A stretch of 64,000 nucleotides of DNA from Anisus vortex. Lineage: Eukaryota > Mollusca > Gastropoda > Planorbidae. The stretch lies in contig OX421507.1 of the NCBI GenBank assembly GCA_949126835.1, forward strand, positions 7,042,605 to 7,106,604, read 5' to 3'. Made by a program: the position numbers and the translations under genes. How positions within the stretch are numbered: the stretch's first letter is position 1; each line of letters begins with the position of its first letter. Positions 22,049 to 34,138 of the stretch are shown here, piece after piece. A model generated the notes under the pieces. That model was not told the DNA's origin, ran no database searches, and worked only from the letters and a program-made list of their open reading frames with translations.

Positions 22049-23012
22049 AATGATACATCCACATGCCGCACGACGTGAGAAGTGTTTTTTTTTTAAAGAA
22101 GTTTAATATATATATATATATATATTATAGCGTCACCATTGGTCAGATATCGTGTCTCTGTCGTAACGAGGGCTGTCCTGGTTAGTTCAATGGAAGTGGA
22201 GTAAATACGACTAATCAGGATGGGGAGGAGCACTGGAATCGTGAAAGATTTGCGATTTTCTGATCTGATTTCGTGGCCACCCCCCACTCCCCTCCTTAAT
22301 CTGCGTTTCTAAGTACCTATGGTACACATACCATTCAATGAACCTTAATCTCGTCTGCCAGCAACTAATACCACTGGAGTCACTGGGTACTCACTTAGCA
22401 ATCACCTATATATATATTATATATTATATATATACACAGTGCCTGCGTCCAGAAGAAAGAAAGAAAAAAAAAGCTCCCCTAATTGAAACATCGACTTTTC
22501 GTTGGATTTAAAACAGAGGCGAAAACAGGATAAACAGGATGGGGGGGGGGGGGGGGGGATAAACACTCAAGCATGGCAACGAAGTTGTAGTTTTTGTAAG
22601 CGAAAAACCCAACAGTTATAATCGAAAACATGTGTGTGCTAACTTGAGTGCTAAGCGAGCGTCAAATTGAATGTCTGTGGAAAGTAAGTACTCTTTGTTG
22701 GAATGGTTGCTTAAACTGAACATTTTAGGAACGTTTTTTTTTTATCGTTGGTTCTAAAAATACCAATGAAATGGATGATAACTGGACATTTTTTATCGGT
22801 TGATTTGGCTAACTGTTCTTACATTGTGTACGGGTGTGTTTGTCTATGTGATTCTATTGAATCAACTCAGATTTAAAAAAAACAATAACGAATCAACCGT
22901 GTTAACAGTTGTATTTGAAATTAAAATAATTTCTTGAATGGAAGACGTCAGCTTCGTATTCAAACATTAACCCTTTCATTAGCAAGCTAAGTTCAAGATA
23001 CACTATTTAAAC

Positions 23013-23201
23013 AGGGATCAGCAGCCTACGGCACGTGTGCCAAACTTGGCACGCAGATCAATTTTAAATGGCACGATGAAGACCACTAAAAAAACGTTAC
23101 TAGTCTACAAGTAAAGAGTAGGCTTTTAGGCTGTTGGCACGCTGAATAAATTAGAAACCCCACTTTGATACACTAATATCAATAGGTTGCCGACCCCTGG
23201 C
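23013..23201. mobile_element. Small hAT-like MITE copy
   Basis: Ends CAGGGATCAGCAGCCTACGG and GGTTGCCGACCCCTGG are inverted to each other and match the related copy at 21867. Non-autonomous, about 190 bp. Confidence 0.65.
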
Positions 23202-23209
23202 ACTATTAT

Positions 23210-23825
23210 ACTGTTCAATTAACACATTCATGACATATGTTAATGGGACATGACCGTATTTTGCATCAACTAATTCTTTGAAAACTAGTATATTTTACCT
23301 TTACCCATTCATTGTGCATTACTTTTTTTTTTATACATTAAACGTATTCATGGCCTGTTAATGGTGAATTAGGCCTACTTTATTTTACATTAATTAATTC
23401 ATGGCATGATAATGGTGCCAAAATTATATTTTTATTTTACATCAGTTCTTCGCGATACATCAATGTACATATTAATATTTGATATCTTATTCATGTCATG
23501 TCAATGGCTCACTATATTTTACATTGGCGTTACTCATTATACTCATGACACATAATTATATTTTACATTCATGGCACATTGCTCTATTTTATATTAAAGT
23601 GTTTATGGCACATCAATATCTATTACATTAACTCATTCATGTCACACTGCTCTATTTTACATCAACGTATTTATAGCACATCACATTAACGTATTTATGG
23701 CACATCAATATATATTACCTTTACTCATTCAAGGCACATTGCTCTATTTTACATTAACGTATTTATGGCACATCTATATGTATTGCATTAACTCATTCAT
23801 GGCATATGCTATTAAAGGACACACA
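23210..23825. repeat. Degenerate tandem repeat around TTCATGGCACAT
   Basis: Irregular recurrences of ATTTTACATTAACGTATT, ATGGCACATCAATAT and ATTAACTCATTCATGGCA at spacings of about 40-90 bp. An old, decayed minisatellite. Confidence 0.7.
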
Positions 23826-24424
23826 TTCATGCAATCATGCCACATTAAACTCCGCATCACCGAGCACCTTCGTAGTGCATGCAACATTTGTCAAGGGGCA
23901 CGCTACGAAACGGCAATCACGCGCGTCACACCGGCACCAGCAGCACCGTCGCCTCAGCGGCACACGTTATCCCAGAGCACACACGCCGCAAGCACGGGCT
24001 ACGCACACAACAGCACACATCGCAGACCACAATAGGTATATAGACGAACTATCTTGATTTATGCTGGGAATTAGCGAGGCGCTGCCGAGAAGCCCTTACC
24101 ATTGACACATAAACATGGGCAAGTTAAAGTTAAAAACTGAACGCATGAATGGACCAACTGTTTTTTTTTTATAGCGGAAACCTTCTCTGCTAGAAAAGAA
24201 AGAATATTCTGATTGAATGTATCGATCGAATTGATCGACTAGTTCGATAGAGCGCACAAAATAGTCTAGTGACAGTCTAGTCCCAGTGTGTGTCTTCAAC
24301 CATGCCTTCGTAACATTCCAATATTGGAATTTGACATACACGGCAGACTTTAAAGGTCATCCGAATCGACCTCTTGCCCTGAAAGATCTTCAAGTTTACT
24401 TCGAACCTAATTGATCCTTAAGAC

Positions 24425-24657
24425 CGGTGGTGTAGCGTTCACCAGTTTCTTAGGCCACGGCATTCTAGGTGATTGTGTGGCCAGCACAATGCACAGACGC
24501 CTTTACTTTACCCCAAATAAGGTCCGGTACACATCAGAGCTGAGTAGACTCAGTGTCACCATCAAGACCCGGGGAAATAATCCTAGCCTTCACCAGGATT
24601 CAAACCCATGACCTTCGGTACGCCAGTCAAACGCGCTGTCACTTTGCCAATGTGTCC
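24425..24657 (-). mobile_element. tRNA-derived SINE copy 3
   Basis: Reverse-strand copy with head block CGGTACGCCAGTCAAACGCG, body near TCAGAGCTGAGTAGACTCAG and tail GCGTTCACCAGTTTCTTAGG. The 23-bp array starts directly at its head end. Confidence 0.75.
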
Positions 24658-24660
24658 CCA

Positions 24661-27600
24661 TGTATGTAATGTACAGCTGTATGTGTATGTAATGTACAGC
24701 TGTATGTTTATGTAATGTACAGCTGTATGTGTATGTAATGTACAGTTGTATGTGTATGTAATGTACAGCTGTATGTGTATGTAATATACAGCTGTATGTG
24801 TATGTAATGTACAGCTGTATGTGTATGTAATGTACAGCTGTATATGTATGTAATGTACAGCTGTATGTGTATGCAATGTACAGCTGTATATGTATGTAAT
24901 GTACAGCTGTATGTGTATGTAATGTACAGCTGTATGTGTATGTAATGTACAGCTGTATGTGTATGTAATGTACAGCTGTATGTGTATGTAATGTACAGCT
25001 GTATGTGTATGTAATGTACAGCTGTATGTGTATGTAATGTACAGCTGTATGTGTATGTAATGTACAGCTGTATGTGTATGTAATGTACAGCTGTATGTGT
25101 ATGTAATGTACAGCTGTATGTGTATGTATTGTACAGCTGTATGTGTATGTAATGTACAGCTGTATGTGTATGTAATGTACAGCTGTATGTGTATGTAATG
25201 TACAGCTGTATTTGTATGTAATGTACAGCTGTATGTGTATGTAATGTACAGCTGTATGTGTATGTAATGTACAGCTGTATGTGTATGTAATGTACAGCTG
25301 TATGTGTATGTAATGTACAGCTGTATGTGTATGTAATGTACAGCTGTATGTGTATGTAATGTACAGCTGTATGTGTATGTAATGTACAGCTGTATGTGTA
25401 TGTAATGTACAGCTGTATGTGTATGTAATTTACATCTGTATGCGTGTAATGTGCAGCTGTATATGCGTGTAATGTACAGCTGTATATGCGTGTAATGTAC
25501 AGCTGTATATGCGTGTAATGTACAGCTGTATATGCGTGTAATGTACAGCTGTATATGCGTGTTTAATGTACAGCTGTATATGCGTGTAATGTACAGCTGT
25601 ATATGCGTGTAATGTACAGCTGTATATGCGTGTAATGTACAGCTGTATATGCGTGTAATGTACAGCTGTATATGCGTGTAATGTACAGCTGTATATGCGT
25701 GTAATGTACAGCTGTATATGCGTGTAATGTACAGCTGTATATGCGTGTAATGTACAGCTGTATATGCGTGTAATGTACAGCTGTATATGCGTGTAATGTA
25801 CAGCTGTATGTGTATGTAATGTACAGCTGTATATGCGTGTAATGTACAGCTGTATATGCGTGTAATGTACAGCTGTATATGCGTGTTTAATGTACAGCTG
25901 TATATGCGTGTAATGTACAGCTGTATATGCGTGTAATGTACAGCTGTATATGCGTGTAATGTACAGCTGTATATGCGTGTAATGTACAGCTGTATATGCG
26001 TGTAATGTACAGCTGTATATGCGTGTAATGTACAGCTGTATATGCGTGTAATGTACAGCTGTATAGGCGTGTAATGTACAGCTGTATATGCGTGTAATGT
26101 ACAGCTGTATATGCGTGTAATGTACAGCTGTATATGCGTGTAATGTACAGCTGTATGTGTATGTAATGTACAGCTGTATATGCGTGTAATGTACAGCTGT
26201 ATATGCGTGTAATGTACAGCTGTATATGCGTGTAATGTACAGCTGTATTTTCGTGTATTGTACAGCTGTATATGCGTGTAATGTACAGCTGTATATGCGT
26301 GTAATGTACAGCTGTATATGCATGTAATGTGCAGCTGTATATGCATGTAATGTACAGCTGTATATGCATGTAATGTGCAGCTGTATATGCATGTAATGTA
26401 CAGCTGTATATGTATGTAATGTGCAGCTGTATATGTATGTAATGTACAGCTGTATATGTATGTAATGTGCAGCTGTATATGTAGGTAATGTACAGCTGTA
26501 TATGTATGTAATGTACAGCTGTATATGTATGTAATGTACAGCTGTATATGTATGTAATGTACAGCTGTATGTGTATGTAATGTACAGCTGTATGTGTATG
26601 TAATGTACAGCTGTATGTGTATGTATTGTACAGCTGTATGTGTATGTAATGTACAGCTGTATGTGTATGTAATGTACAGCTGTATGTGTATGTAATGTAC
26701 AGCTGTATGTGTATGTAATGTACAGCTGTATGTGTATGTAATGTACAGCTGTATGTGTATGTAATGTACAGCTGTATGTGTATGTAATGTACAGCTGTAT
26801 GTGTATGTAATTTACATCTGTATGTGTATGTAATGTACAGCTGTATGTGTATGTAATGTACAGCTGTATGTGTATGTAATGTACAGCTGTATGTGTATGT
26901 AATGTGCAGCTGTATGTGTGTGTAATGTGCAGCTGTATATGCGTGTAATGTACAGCTGTATATGCGTGTAATGTGCAGCTGTATATGCGTGTAATGTACA
27001 GCTGTATATGCGTGTAATGTACAGCTGTATATGCGTGTAATGTACAGCTGTATATGCGTGTAATGTACAGCTGTATATGCGTGTAATGTACAGCTGTATA
27101 TGCGTGTAATGTACAGCTGTATATGCGTGTTTAATGTACAGCTGTATATGCGTGTAATGTACAGCTGTATATGCGTGTAATGTACAGCTGTATATGCGTG
27201 TAATGTACAGCTGTATATGCGTGTAATGTACAGCTGTATATGCGTGTAATGTACAGCTGTATATGCGTGTAATGTACAGCTGTATATGCGTGTAATGTAC
27301 AGCTGTATATGCGTGTAATGTACAGCTGTATATGCGTGTAATGTACAGCTGTATATGCGTGTAATGTACAGCTGTATATGCGTGTAATGTACAGCTGTAT
27401 GTGTATGTAATGTACAGCTGTATATGCGTGTAATGTACAGCTGTATATGCGTGTAATGTACAGCTGTATATGCGTGTAGTGTACAGCTGTATATGCGTGT
27501 AATGTACAGCTGTATATGCATGTAATGTGCAGCTGTATATGCATGTAATGTACAGCTGTATATGTATGTAATGTGCAGCTGTATATGTATGTAATGTACA

Positions 27601-27790
27601 GCTGTATATGTATGTAATGTGCAGCTGTATATGTAGGTAATGTACAGCTGTATATGTATGTAATGTACAGCTGTATATGTATGTAATGTACAGCTGTATA
27701 TGTATGTAATGTACAGCTGTATATGTATGTAATGTACAGCTGTATATGTATGTAATGTACAGCTGTATATGTATGTAATGTACAGCTGTA
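24661..27790. repeat. 3.1-kb array of a 23-bp minisatellite
   Basis: About 136 units, each containing TGTACAGCTGTA with the palindrome TACAGCTGTA and the E-box CAGCTG. Unit variants (ending TGTGTA, TATGCG or TATGTA) form blocks in the order A-B-C-A-B-C, and a marker variant TTTACATCTG recurs at about 25430 and 26812, pointing to duplication of a 1.2-1.4 kb segment. The unit has no stop in any - strand frame, producing spurious ORFs of up to 587 codons with a 23-residue period. Confidence 0.97.
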
Positions 27791-29398
27791 TTATATACTC
27801 GTGTCTCCTGGAAATAATTCACTCAAGCCATTGAAATGAATTTGGAAATGATTCAATAACTTGAACTTTTATGTACAAGTTTCAAGTAAAATTCCAATGT
27901 AGGTTTATTGTCTATGAAATGATAAATAATGTACACAATACACTGGTTGGTTTTTCTTAATAACTTTTATAGAACCCGTCGATACACAACAACTTTCAAT
28001 ACAAACAAATACACATCTGTGCGCCTTGTATACACTGAGCTATATCGACCTATGCATGGGAGTGTTCGATCACTTACATCTATCACTTATGCCAGTGCTT
28101 GAAATTGGCCATTACCATAAGCACCACTTCTCTATACAGTCTGCATTTTCCCCGACATATTTATGCTTTATTTTAAGTGATGGAGCACTCCATGTATTTA
28201 TAGCTAAGTGCTTGTACAGTTATTAGCACATTGTTACGACTTAATTATATTCCTTCCGCAGGCTTGCTCTCTCAGGCTTGCGTAATAATAAATAATGCAG
28301 ACTCCGACTCCGTAAATACAACTTTATAGTTTTTAATGAGTAAACGTATTTACATAGTAGTATTTCAATATCAAACACTTTCGTCACACAATCAACCTAC
28401 GACTTATGTCTCTGTCTATCAAGTTATATACCAAGGTACTTCACTAGGTAGCGTCCTTTGGAAAACCTACGTCATAATTCTCAGCTAGGGCGGACACATG
28501 CCGGAAGCCAGATCGCAATAAGGTCCCGTGTCTTAAAATTAACCAATGGGGATCGAAATCCACGCACACACACACACACACACACACAGTCTACTTTCTG
28601 TAGATAGATACACATTACACACAAATGTACCCACACATAAAAAACAACAACGGCTAAACTACAAGGTAAACTAAAAATAAATAAAGCAGCACCGACAGAC
28701 ACACGAAGGCCGAGGACTCAAGACCTTGTGCCTATAAAGCTTTAAAAAGCTTGTAATAATTATCGTAATGGTTGGACGGGGGCGGTACCGTTTCCTAGAG
28801 TGATAACATAAGCATACGGCGCGCCCATGGCACGGTATCTCTCTCTAGTGCAAATTCAGTGCAAACATTGGCAGGTCTCGGAGATTGGAATCTGGAGAAC
28901 CACGCCGACATCATCCCTAAAACTAAAGTTCTAAAGGAGTAGAAGTCGGGGTCGGGGTGGGAAGGGGGGGGGGCTTAGCGTGTAGGTATAGGGTTACCGT
29001 GCCCCTCTTCCCCCCCCCCCTCCATTTGGCCTCACGCCGTGATCTCTCGTCTATAATAAAAAAAATAATATGTGATCGATCTTATACGCCTCTGTTAATG
29101 GAGAGGAAGGAGGGCGGTGTAGGTCAAAGGTCGGGGTGGAATTGCTTCTCGAAGAGGTTTTTAATAGTGTTACACATTCGGTCTTTGTTATGTGTAAAAA
29201 AAAAAAAGTAAAGTATTCTTAAAGTATTGTGGCCTTTTATGACGACTTTACATGCAAAAGCCAAGTCGTAGACTGTAGAAATAAATCTATACTTTTGTTT
29301 TTACTGTATACTCTAGATGTTTAATAATAATGTAATATTTGATATGTAATTATATAATTATATGTAATTTCTAATCATTTAGACTATCCTTTTTTATC
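27791..29398. other. Intron 1, segment before exon 2a: no gene seen
   Basis: Holds (CA)n at 28562-28588, homopolymers near 28960-29020 and AT-rich DNA. A TGTTACGAC at 28231 resembles an LTR start but I could not find a matching end. Confidence 0.55.
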
Positions 29399-29716
29399 TC
29401 ACTCTCTTTCTCACTCTCTTTCTTTCTTACTCTCTTTCTTACTCTCTTTCTTTCTCACTCTCTTTCTTTCTTACTCTCTTTCTTTCTTACTCTCTTTCTT
29501 TCTCACTCTCTTTCTTTCTCACTCTCTTTCTTTCTCACTCTCTTTCTTTCTCACTCTCTTTCTTTCTTACTCTCTTTCTTTCTCACTCTCTTTCTTTCTC
29601 ACTCTCTTTCTTTCTTACTCTCTTTCTTTCTTACTCTCTTTCTTTCTTACTCTCTTTCTTTCTCACTCTCTTTCTTTCTCACTCTCTTTCTTTCTCACTC
29701 TCTTTCTTTCTTACAA
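29399..29716 (+). repeat. 16-bp pyrimidine minisatellite
   Basis: About 19 copies of ACTCTCTTTCTTTCTC (variants with TTAC). This uninterrupted pyrimidine tract lies about 280 bp upstream of the exon 2a acceptor. Confidence 0.93.
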
Positions 29717-29996
29717 TATTTCTTTCTTTCTTACTCTTTTTCTTTCTTACCATATTTCCTTCTAACACTATTTCTTACCGTCCTTTATTTCATTTGCTCC
29801 CACTCTTTTGTATTTCTCTTGTTTAACTGTCTCCTATTCCCCCCCCCCCTCTTTCCTTGTCCCCTTCTCTCATTTTTTCTCTACTACTCCTGCCTATCTC
29901 CATCATCTCTCTACTCTTTATATCCTCTTAAGACTAATCACAGCCAGACAGGCGTGAAAACGAATTAATCTTTCTCTGAACCCATTCCTTCTTCAG

Positions 29997-30309
29997 GTAC
30001 TGGCATCTCACCCAACGGCAAGAGGGCCAGCGCCCTGGGGAGGAAAGCCGCCCAGGGTAAAGGAGAGGGCGCCGAGGGAGGCGAGAGCATCCCCGACAAG
30101 GGCGTCGGCGATGGCAAGAAGGCGGCCAGCAGCGACAAGGGAGAGGGCGCCGGGGACGACAGCGTGGGGAAAGGCAGCGACGACAGCAGCGCCGGGGGCG
30201 GCGGTGGGGGCAAGAAGGGGGGCGTCAGGAACAGCAAGGCGCCCACCTGCGCCCTCCCCACCAACATGCAGCCCACGTTCTACGTGAGTGGCGGAAACAA
30301 CAGTATATT
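29997..30309 (+). CDS. TTLL10: TTLL10-like exon 2a: Gly/Lys-rich linker and start of the ligase domain
   Basis: Acceptor CTTCAG|GT at 29995-29996; it enters in phase 1, giving Gly with either first exon. It encodes a charged, low-complexity linker (KGEGAGDD, GGGGGGKK) ending in PTFYVSGGNNSIL, which matches the start of the TTLL10 ligase core (vertebrate form YIGGxNG). The donor ATT|GTAAGT leaves phase 2, matching both exon 2b and exon 3. Strong GC contrast with flanking introns supports coding. Confidence 0.85.
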
Positions 30310-30414
30310 GTAAGTTCACGTTTTCAGTCATTTTTTAACCATACTAAGTAGGTTCTGTGTTATTGTAAAGAATACTTGACATAGCCTACCCTTCGCACCA
30401 AACTGTTCATGGGG

Positions 30415-30640
30415 CTGGTGAAGCAGCGTTCACCAGTTTCTGTGGCCACGGTATACTAGGGGATGTGTGACCAGCACAATGCCCAGCCGCCTTTACTTTA
30501 ACCCAACTAATGCCAGGTACCCATCAGAGCTGGGTAGACTCAGGGACACCCTCAAGTCCTGGGAAAAATCCTTGCCTCCACCAGGGTTCGAACCCAGGAC
30601 ATTCGGATCGCCAGTAGAACGCGCTGCCGCTCGGATACTT
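30415..30640 (-). mobile_element. tRNA-derived SINE copy 4
   Basis: The best-preserved reverse-strand copy. It has the B-box-like GGGTTCGAACCC region (about 30586-30597), TACCCATCAGAGCTGGGTAG and tail GCGTTCACCAGTTTCTGTGG. Confidence 0.8.
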
Positions 30641-31268
30641 GACATACGTATATATATTATTAGCAATACGTTCTAAACATGATGTCAGTTTTTTGGCGGG
30701 TTATTGAACTATTTCATTGTCCGAAATGAAGAGGTTGGAAAATAACAAAGATATATAGATCAGTGCTCCACTACAATCTTGTTATGTTTTGCAAAGCAAC
30801 ACCGACCTATGTATTTATTATTAGTGATAATACGTGTCTTACATGATTGTATGATATATTATTATTGTTATAGGATGTTTTTATTGGTTCTTATTTTACA
30901 TTCATGTACTGTTAATATTGCACTAAACCATGACGATCTATTGCTTTCAAGAAGAAAAAAAACAGCTACACTAGATGCAAGCTTGTTGCTGAGATTTGCT
31001 GTAACTGTTGCTGTCTTTATCGTAGCCGTGTTGTTAATGTGGTTGCTGTTGCCAAGGTCGCTATCACTTTCTTAGATTTGTGACAGAATGGTGATGATGA
31101 CAGACGCAGAAGAAAGAAAAAAAAACAGAAAAAAAACAGACCTTTTCGTGGGATTTATCCAATTTCTTCTTTTTCATTTCTGGTTAGTCTCCCCCCCCCC
31201 CACACACACACCCCTGTCTTGTTTTTCTTTTCTGACATGTCATCATCAACCTTAGACTGTCGAGTAAG

Positions 31269-31352
31269 TCAGACCCGTAGAGTGGCACATCTCTCGCATC
31301 GTAATGTATCGATCTGAAGCGCGGGGGTTCGATTCTCACGCGAATTGTTTAA
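31269..31352 (+). mobile_element. tRNA-like segment, probably a SINE head
   Basis: Contains a perfect B-box GGTTCGATTC at about 31328 and an A-box-like GTAGAGTGGC at about 31279, but the acceptor and T stems do not pair well. A tRNA-derived SINE head or tRNA pseudogene is more likely than a working tRNA. Confidence 0.4.
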
Positions 31353-31497
31353 ACCGCACCGTCGTGTCAACTTCGCCCTTCTGTCAACATTATAATTCCA
31401 GCACTTTTTTAAGTTAAATAAAAATATGTCACGTGCAACCTGTACACCGTTTCCTCTCACCTTTCACCGAACCCCCTCCCCCGCCCCCTACCTGCAG

Positions 31498-31752
31498 ACG
31501 CGGTAACCAGGTTAGAGACGCCCACGGCAATTTGAGGAACGATCCAGGGTGTCCTCGTAGTAAGCCCAGGAACCAGGGAGCCCCCATGCCGGTGCGCCCG
31601 AGGCTCACCGGTATGCGGCCCCAGCTGTGCCTGAAGCCCCCGGAGAAGGCGGACTGCGCCGCCGAGCCGCTCATGTACCCGCGCATGCAGGCCTACGCAT
31701 GCCCCGACCGGAGGCCGACGTTTTATCTGAGCCACGGAAATAACAGTAACCT
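31498..31752 (+). CDS. TTLL10: TTLL10-like exon 2b: duplicated cassette exon
   Basis: Acceptor CCTGCAG at 31497 after a pyrimidine-rich tract, donor CCT|GTGAGT at 31753. At 255 bp it enters and leaves in phase 2, so it can be included or skipped between exons 2a and 3 without frame change. Its end encodes PTFYLSHGNNSNL, a diverged copy of the exon 2a end PTFYVSGGNNSIL, with the same phase at the donor. The rest is Pro/Arg/Cys-rich. From the phase-1 first exons this acceptor would hit a TGA after 12 codons; only a weaker AG at 31517 would allow true mutual exclusion with 2a. Confidence 0.75.
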
Positions 31753-33269
31753 GTGAGTAGCTTCGTCTGATGGCGGTGGGAGAGATGGCGGTGGGAGAGA
31801 TGGTCGTTGTTGATGTTGTTCCTGTTTTTCCTTTGGGGGTTGTTCGTTCTTCGGAACAGTGGTCACCGTCAAGGGGCTTAGTTCCTAGACTAGGTTATAA
31901 ATTATAAAAGCGTATAAGAATTGTCGAGAGATGTGCCATTTTGTTCAAAGCGGTCAGACTAAGAGCAACAACAACAACCAAATGTTAGAGAAATCGTCGA
32001 ATGCATTTGTCTTATAATTTTTATGCTTTTATATGTGTGTGTATGTAATTGTTCATGGTGATATGATGTCTTTTTGTTCTGTTAATGGTGATATAGTGTC
32101 TATAAGTTCTGTTCATTGTGATATGGTGTCTTGTCATGTTAATGGTGATATGGTGTCTCTAAGTTCTGTTCATTGTGATATGGTGTCTTGTCATGTTAAT
32201 GGTGATATGGTGTCTATAAGTTCTGTTCATGGTGATATGGTGTCTTGTCATGTTAATGGTGATATAACGTGTTTAGTCTGTTTAGGGGCCATCCATTTAT
32301 TACGCACTGGGAGGGGGGGGGTAAGGTCGTAGTTTGATTTAGGAGATTGTGTGTTCGCATACGTACGGAGCGGAATCTTAACCGAACGTGTACTTACGCA
32401 CACATCTAGTAAAGTTGAAGATGTCATTTATATGCCCATTTCACCAGAAGTTATGAAAAAGTCTAAGTAACGAAAATGCATGACGAAGCTATGCCGCTTG
32501 TTTGTGATTTGTTTGAATGGCTGCAAACGGCATTCGGGACAAACTGATTCAAGGCAGATGTGCAATGATGAGTTATATAAATACAAAATGAAATTATAAT
32601 TTTGCTATTAATTGGAAGTAATTTGCATTTGATTCAGAATTCAGACCCAACGTTCATGCATTACTTCTTCTTCGTTCTCAAGTGTAGCCTATGTTAGAGG
32701 ATTTTAAGACAACAAGTTAAATACTTGTGATAAATTGCGCCTGGGCTGCCAGTTGCTCCAGTCCACCATACAGTTTGTCATTATAAGAGGCTTCCTGGTG
32801 CCATATTATTGCTGACCGGGTAGAGTGGGGTAGGAGAGAAGGATAGGTTTGACGGACATTTTCCTCATTATCAGGAGCTGTTGAAGCAGGGGCACTTGTT
32901 CCAATTAGTAGTTTGCGGTACATGTAACGCGTGGCTTCTGCCTGTTATTGCCTGTCCTTAGCCCGAAGATGATTTGTTGCGTACATTACTAAAAAAAACT
33001 GTACTTTAAATAAAGGCCTTATCCATGTCCAAGCCTGAATTTCTGATAGTTCCATTGCCTGAAATTATTACGTAGACGAGGTAAATTTGTACATAGGCCT
33101 ACGCATAAGAGGACAGTCCAAAAATGTAGCCTACGGGGTGCAACAGGAGACGGGTTGCAATAACTGTAACATTAAATTCTCTATACATGTGATTGTATTT
33201 TAAATAGAACTAATAGAACTTGTGTTAATGAATGGACTTTTCTTTTTCCTCCTCCGGGGGCATCTACAG
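31753..33269. other. Intron between exons 2b and 3
   Basis: Contains a 57-bp minisatellite (32050-32268), a GGCCATCCATTTATTACGCA block near 32287 that looks transposon-derived, and otherwise AT-rich DNA. Confidence 0.6.
32050..32268 (+). repeat. 57-bp minisatellite
   Basis: Nearly four copies of a 57-bp unit that itself contains two or three GGTGATATGGTGTCT sub-repeats. Because 57 is a multiple of 3 it yields a repetitive open frame with no other coding sign. Confidence 0.88.
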
Positions 33270-33388
33270 GGTGGAAGGCCCCCTTTTAGAGCTTGGATGG
33301 AAAAAGACAACGGACAAGCATGATGAGAGATACAGGTTAAAGTGGGTTGAGAACAGGTGTAGGATCAACTACATAGCTTTCAGAGAAG
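33270..33388 (+). CDS. TTLL10: TTLL10-like exon 3: ligase domain N-lobe
   Basis: Acceptor CTACAG, entry phase 2; encodes VEGPLLELGWKKTTDKHDER, then the TTLL hallmark RLKWVENRCRINYIAFREG. In TTLL10 proteins this segment aligns with SKGWQRI...LKWCEVK...FREGEQL. The donor GAAG|GTCAGT leaves phase 1. A 29-bp minisatellite begins within a few bases of the donor. Confidence 0.92.
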
Positions 33389-33395
33389 GTCAGTA

Positions 33396-33772
33396 CTTTA
33401 GGGTCAACTATTTTAGGTTTCAAAGTTTAGGGTCAATTATTTTAGGTTTCAAAGTTTAGGGTCAACTATTTTAGGTTTCAAAGCTAGGGTCAACTATTTT
33501 AGGTTTCAAAATTTAGGGTCAACTATTTTAGGCTTCAAAGTTTAGGGTCAACTATTTTAGGTTTCAAAGTTTAGGGTAAATTATTTTAGGTTTCAAAGTT
33601 TAGGGTCAACTATTTTAGGTTTCAAAGTTTAAGGTCAATTATTTTAGGTTTCAAAGTTTAGGGTCAACTATTTTAGGTTTCAATGTTTAGGGTCAACTAT
33701 TTTAGGTTTCAAAGTTTAGGGTCAACTATTTTAGGTTTCAAAGTTTAGGGTCAACTATTGTACAGAATTCAG
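33396..33772 (+). repeat. 29-bp minisatellite next to the exon 3 donor
   Basis: About 13 copies of a 29-bp unit containing GGGTCAACTATTTTAGGTTT. It starts only about 8 bp into the intron. Confidence 0.95.
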
Positions 33773-33810
33773 GGTCATGTATTTAAGGTTTCAGAAAAGT
33801 TCTAAAAAGA

Positions 33811-33916
33811 GTATTAAACTGTAATAGGCTATTCAACTAGAGTACTGAACTGTAATAGGCTATTCAATTAAAGTACTGAACTGTAATAGACTATTCAACT
33901 GAAATACTGAACTGTG
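33811..33916 (+). repeat. 31-bp minisatellite upstream of exon 4
   Basis: Three to four copies of a 31-bp unit with ACTGAACTGTAATAGGCTAT. Confidence 0.9.
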
Positions 33917-33937
33917 GGTGTAAATTTATTTTCCCAG

Positions 33938-34138
33938 GTGAACAACTAGTAAATCACATTCCTAATTGCAAGCTTCTTACCAACAAACTCGGCCTGCTGT
34001 GTAGCCTCCAGGAGTATGAGCGAGTCACTCTGCTCACCAAGGGCAGGCTACCCAGACTTAAAATGGTCGACTTTGTTCCAGAGACTTACAAACTGGATGA
34101 GAGAACAGACCGGGAAAGATTCCTGAATGACTACAAAG
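33938..34138 (+). CDS. TTLL10: TTLL10-like exon 4: ligase domain
   Basis: Acceptor TTCCCAG; the phase 1 entry completes Gly to read FREG-EQLVNHIPNCKLL. It continues with LTNKLGLLCSL and MVDFVPETYKLDERTDRE, both diagnostic of TTLL proteins (KLLTTKIGLL and FFPETYRLD in vertebrate TTLL10). The donor AAAG|GTAATG leaves phase 1. Confidence 0.93.

Larger units (their letters stand above)
20877..24424. other. Intron after exon 1b: small MITEs, no further exon
   Basis: Contains (GT)n at 20895-20915, A/T and C homopolymers, (TA)n near 22110 and 22410, poly-G at 22543-22558, two small hAT-like elements and a degenerate GGCACAT-rich repeat block (separate entries). A CpG-rich patch lies at about 23860-24030. 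I see no exon with good splice sites. Confidence 0.6.
30310..31497. other. Intron between exons 2a and 2b
   Basis: Holds a SINE copy (30415-30640) and a tRNA-like segment (31269-31350). The rest is AT-rich without an exon candidate. Confidence 0.6.

Noticed and set aside
24583..27822. Very long - strand ORFs (up to 587 codons) with HIQLYITRIYSCTLHAYTA-type repeats
   Set aside because: The 23-bp unit lacks stops in all three - strand frames, so overlapping ORFs arise automatically; all frames give the same 23-residue period and no start context or splice signal supports them.
28231..28810. Solo LTR starting TGTTACGAC
   Set aside because: No matching LTR end or target duplication could be found.
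29965..30331. - strand ORFs of about 105 codons opposite exon 2a
   Set aside because: Shadows of the GC-rich coding exon, which has matching splice phases on the + strand.
31269..31352. Functional tRNA gene
   Set aside because: The B-box is good but the T stem and acceptor stem do not pair properly; a SINE head or pseudogene fits better.
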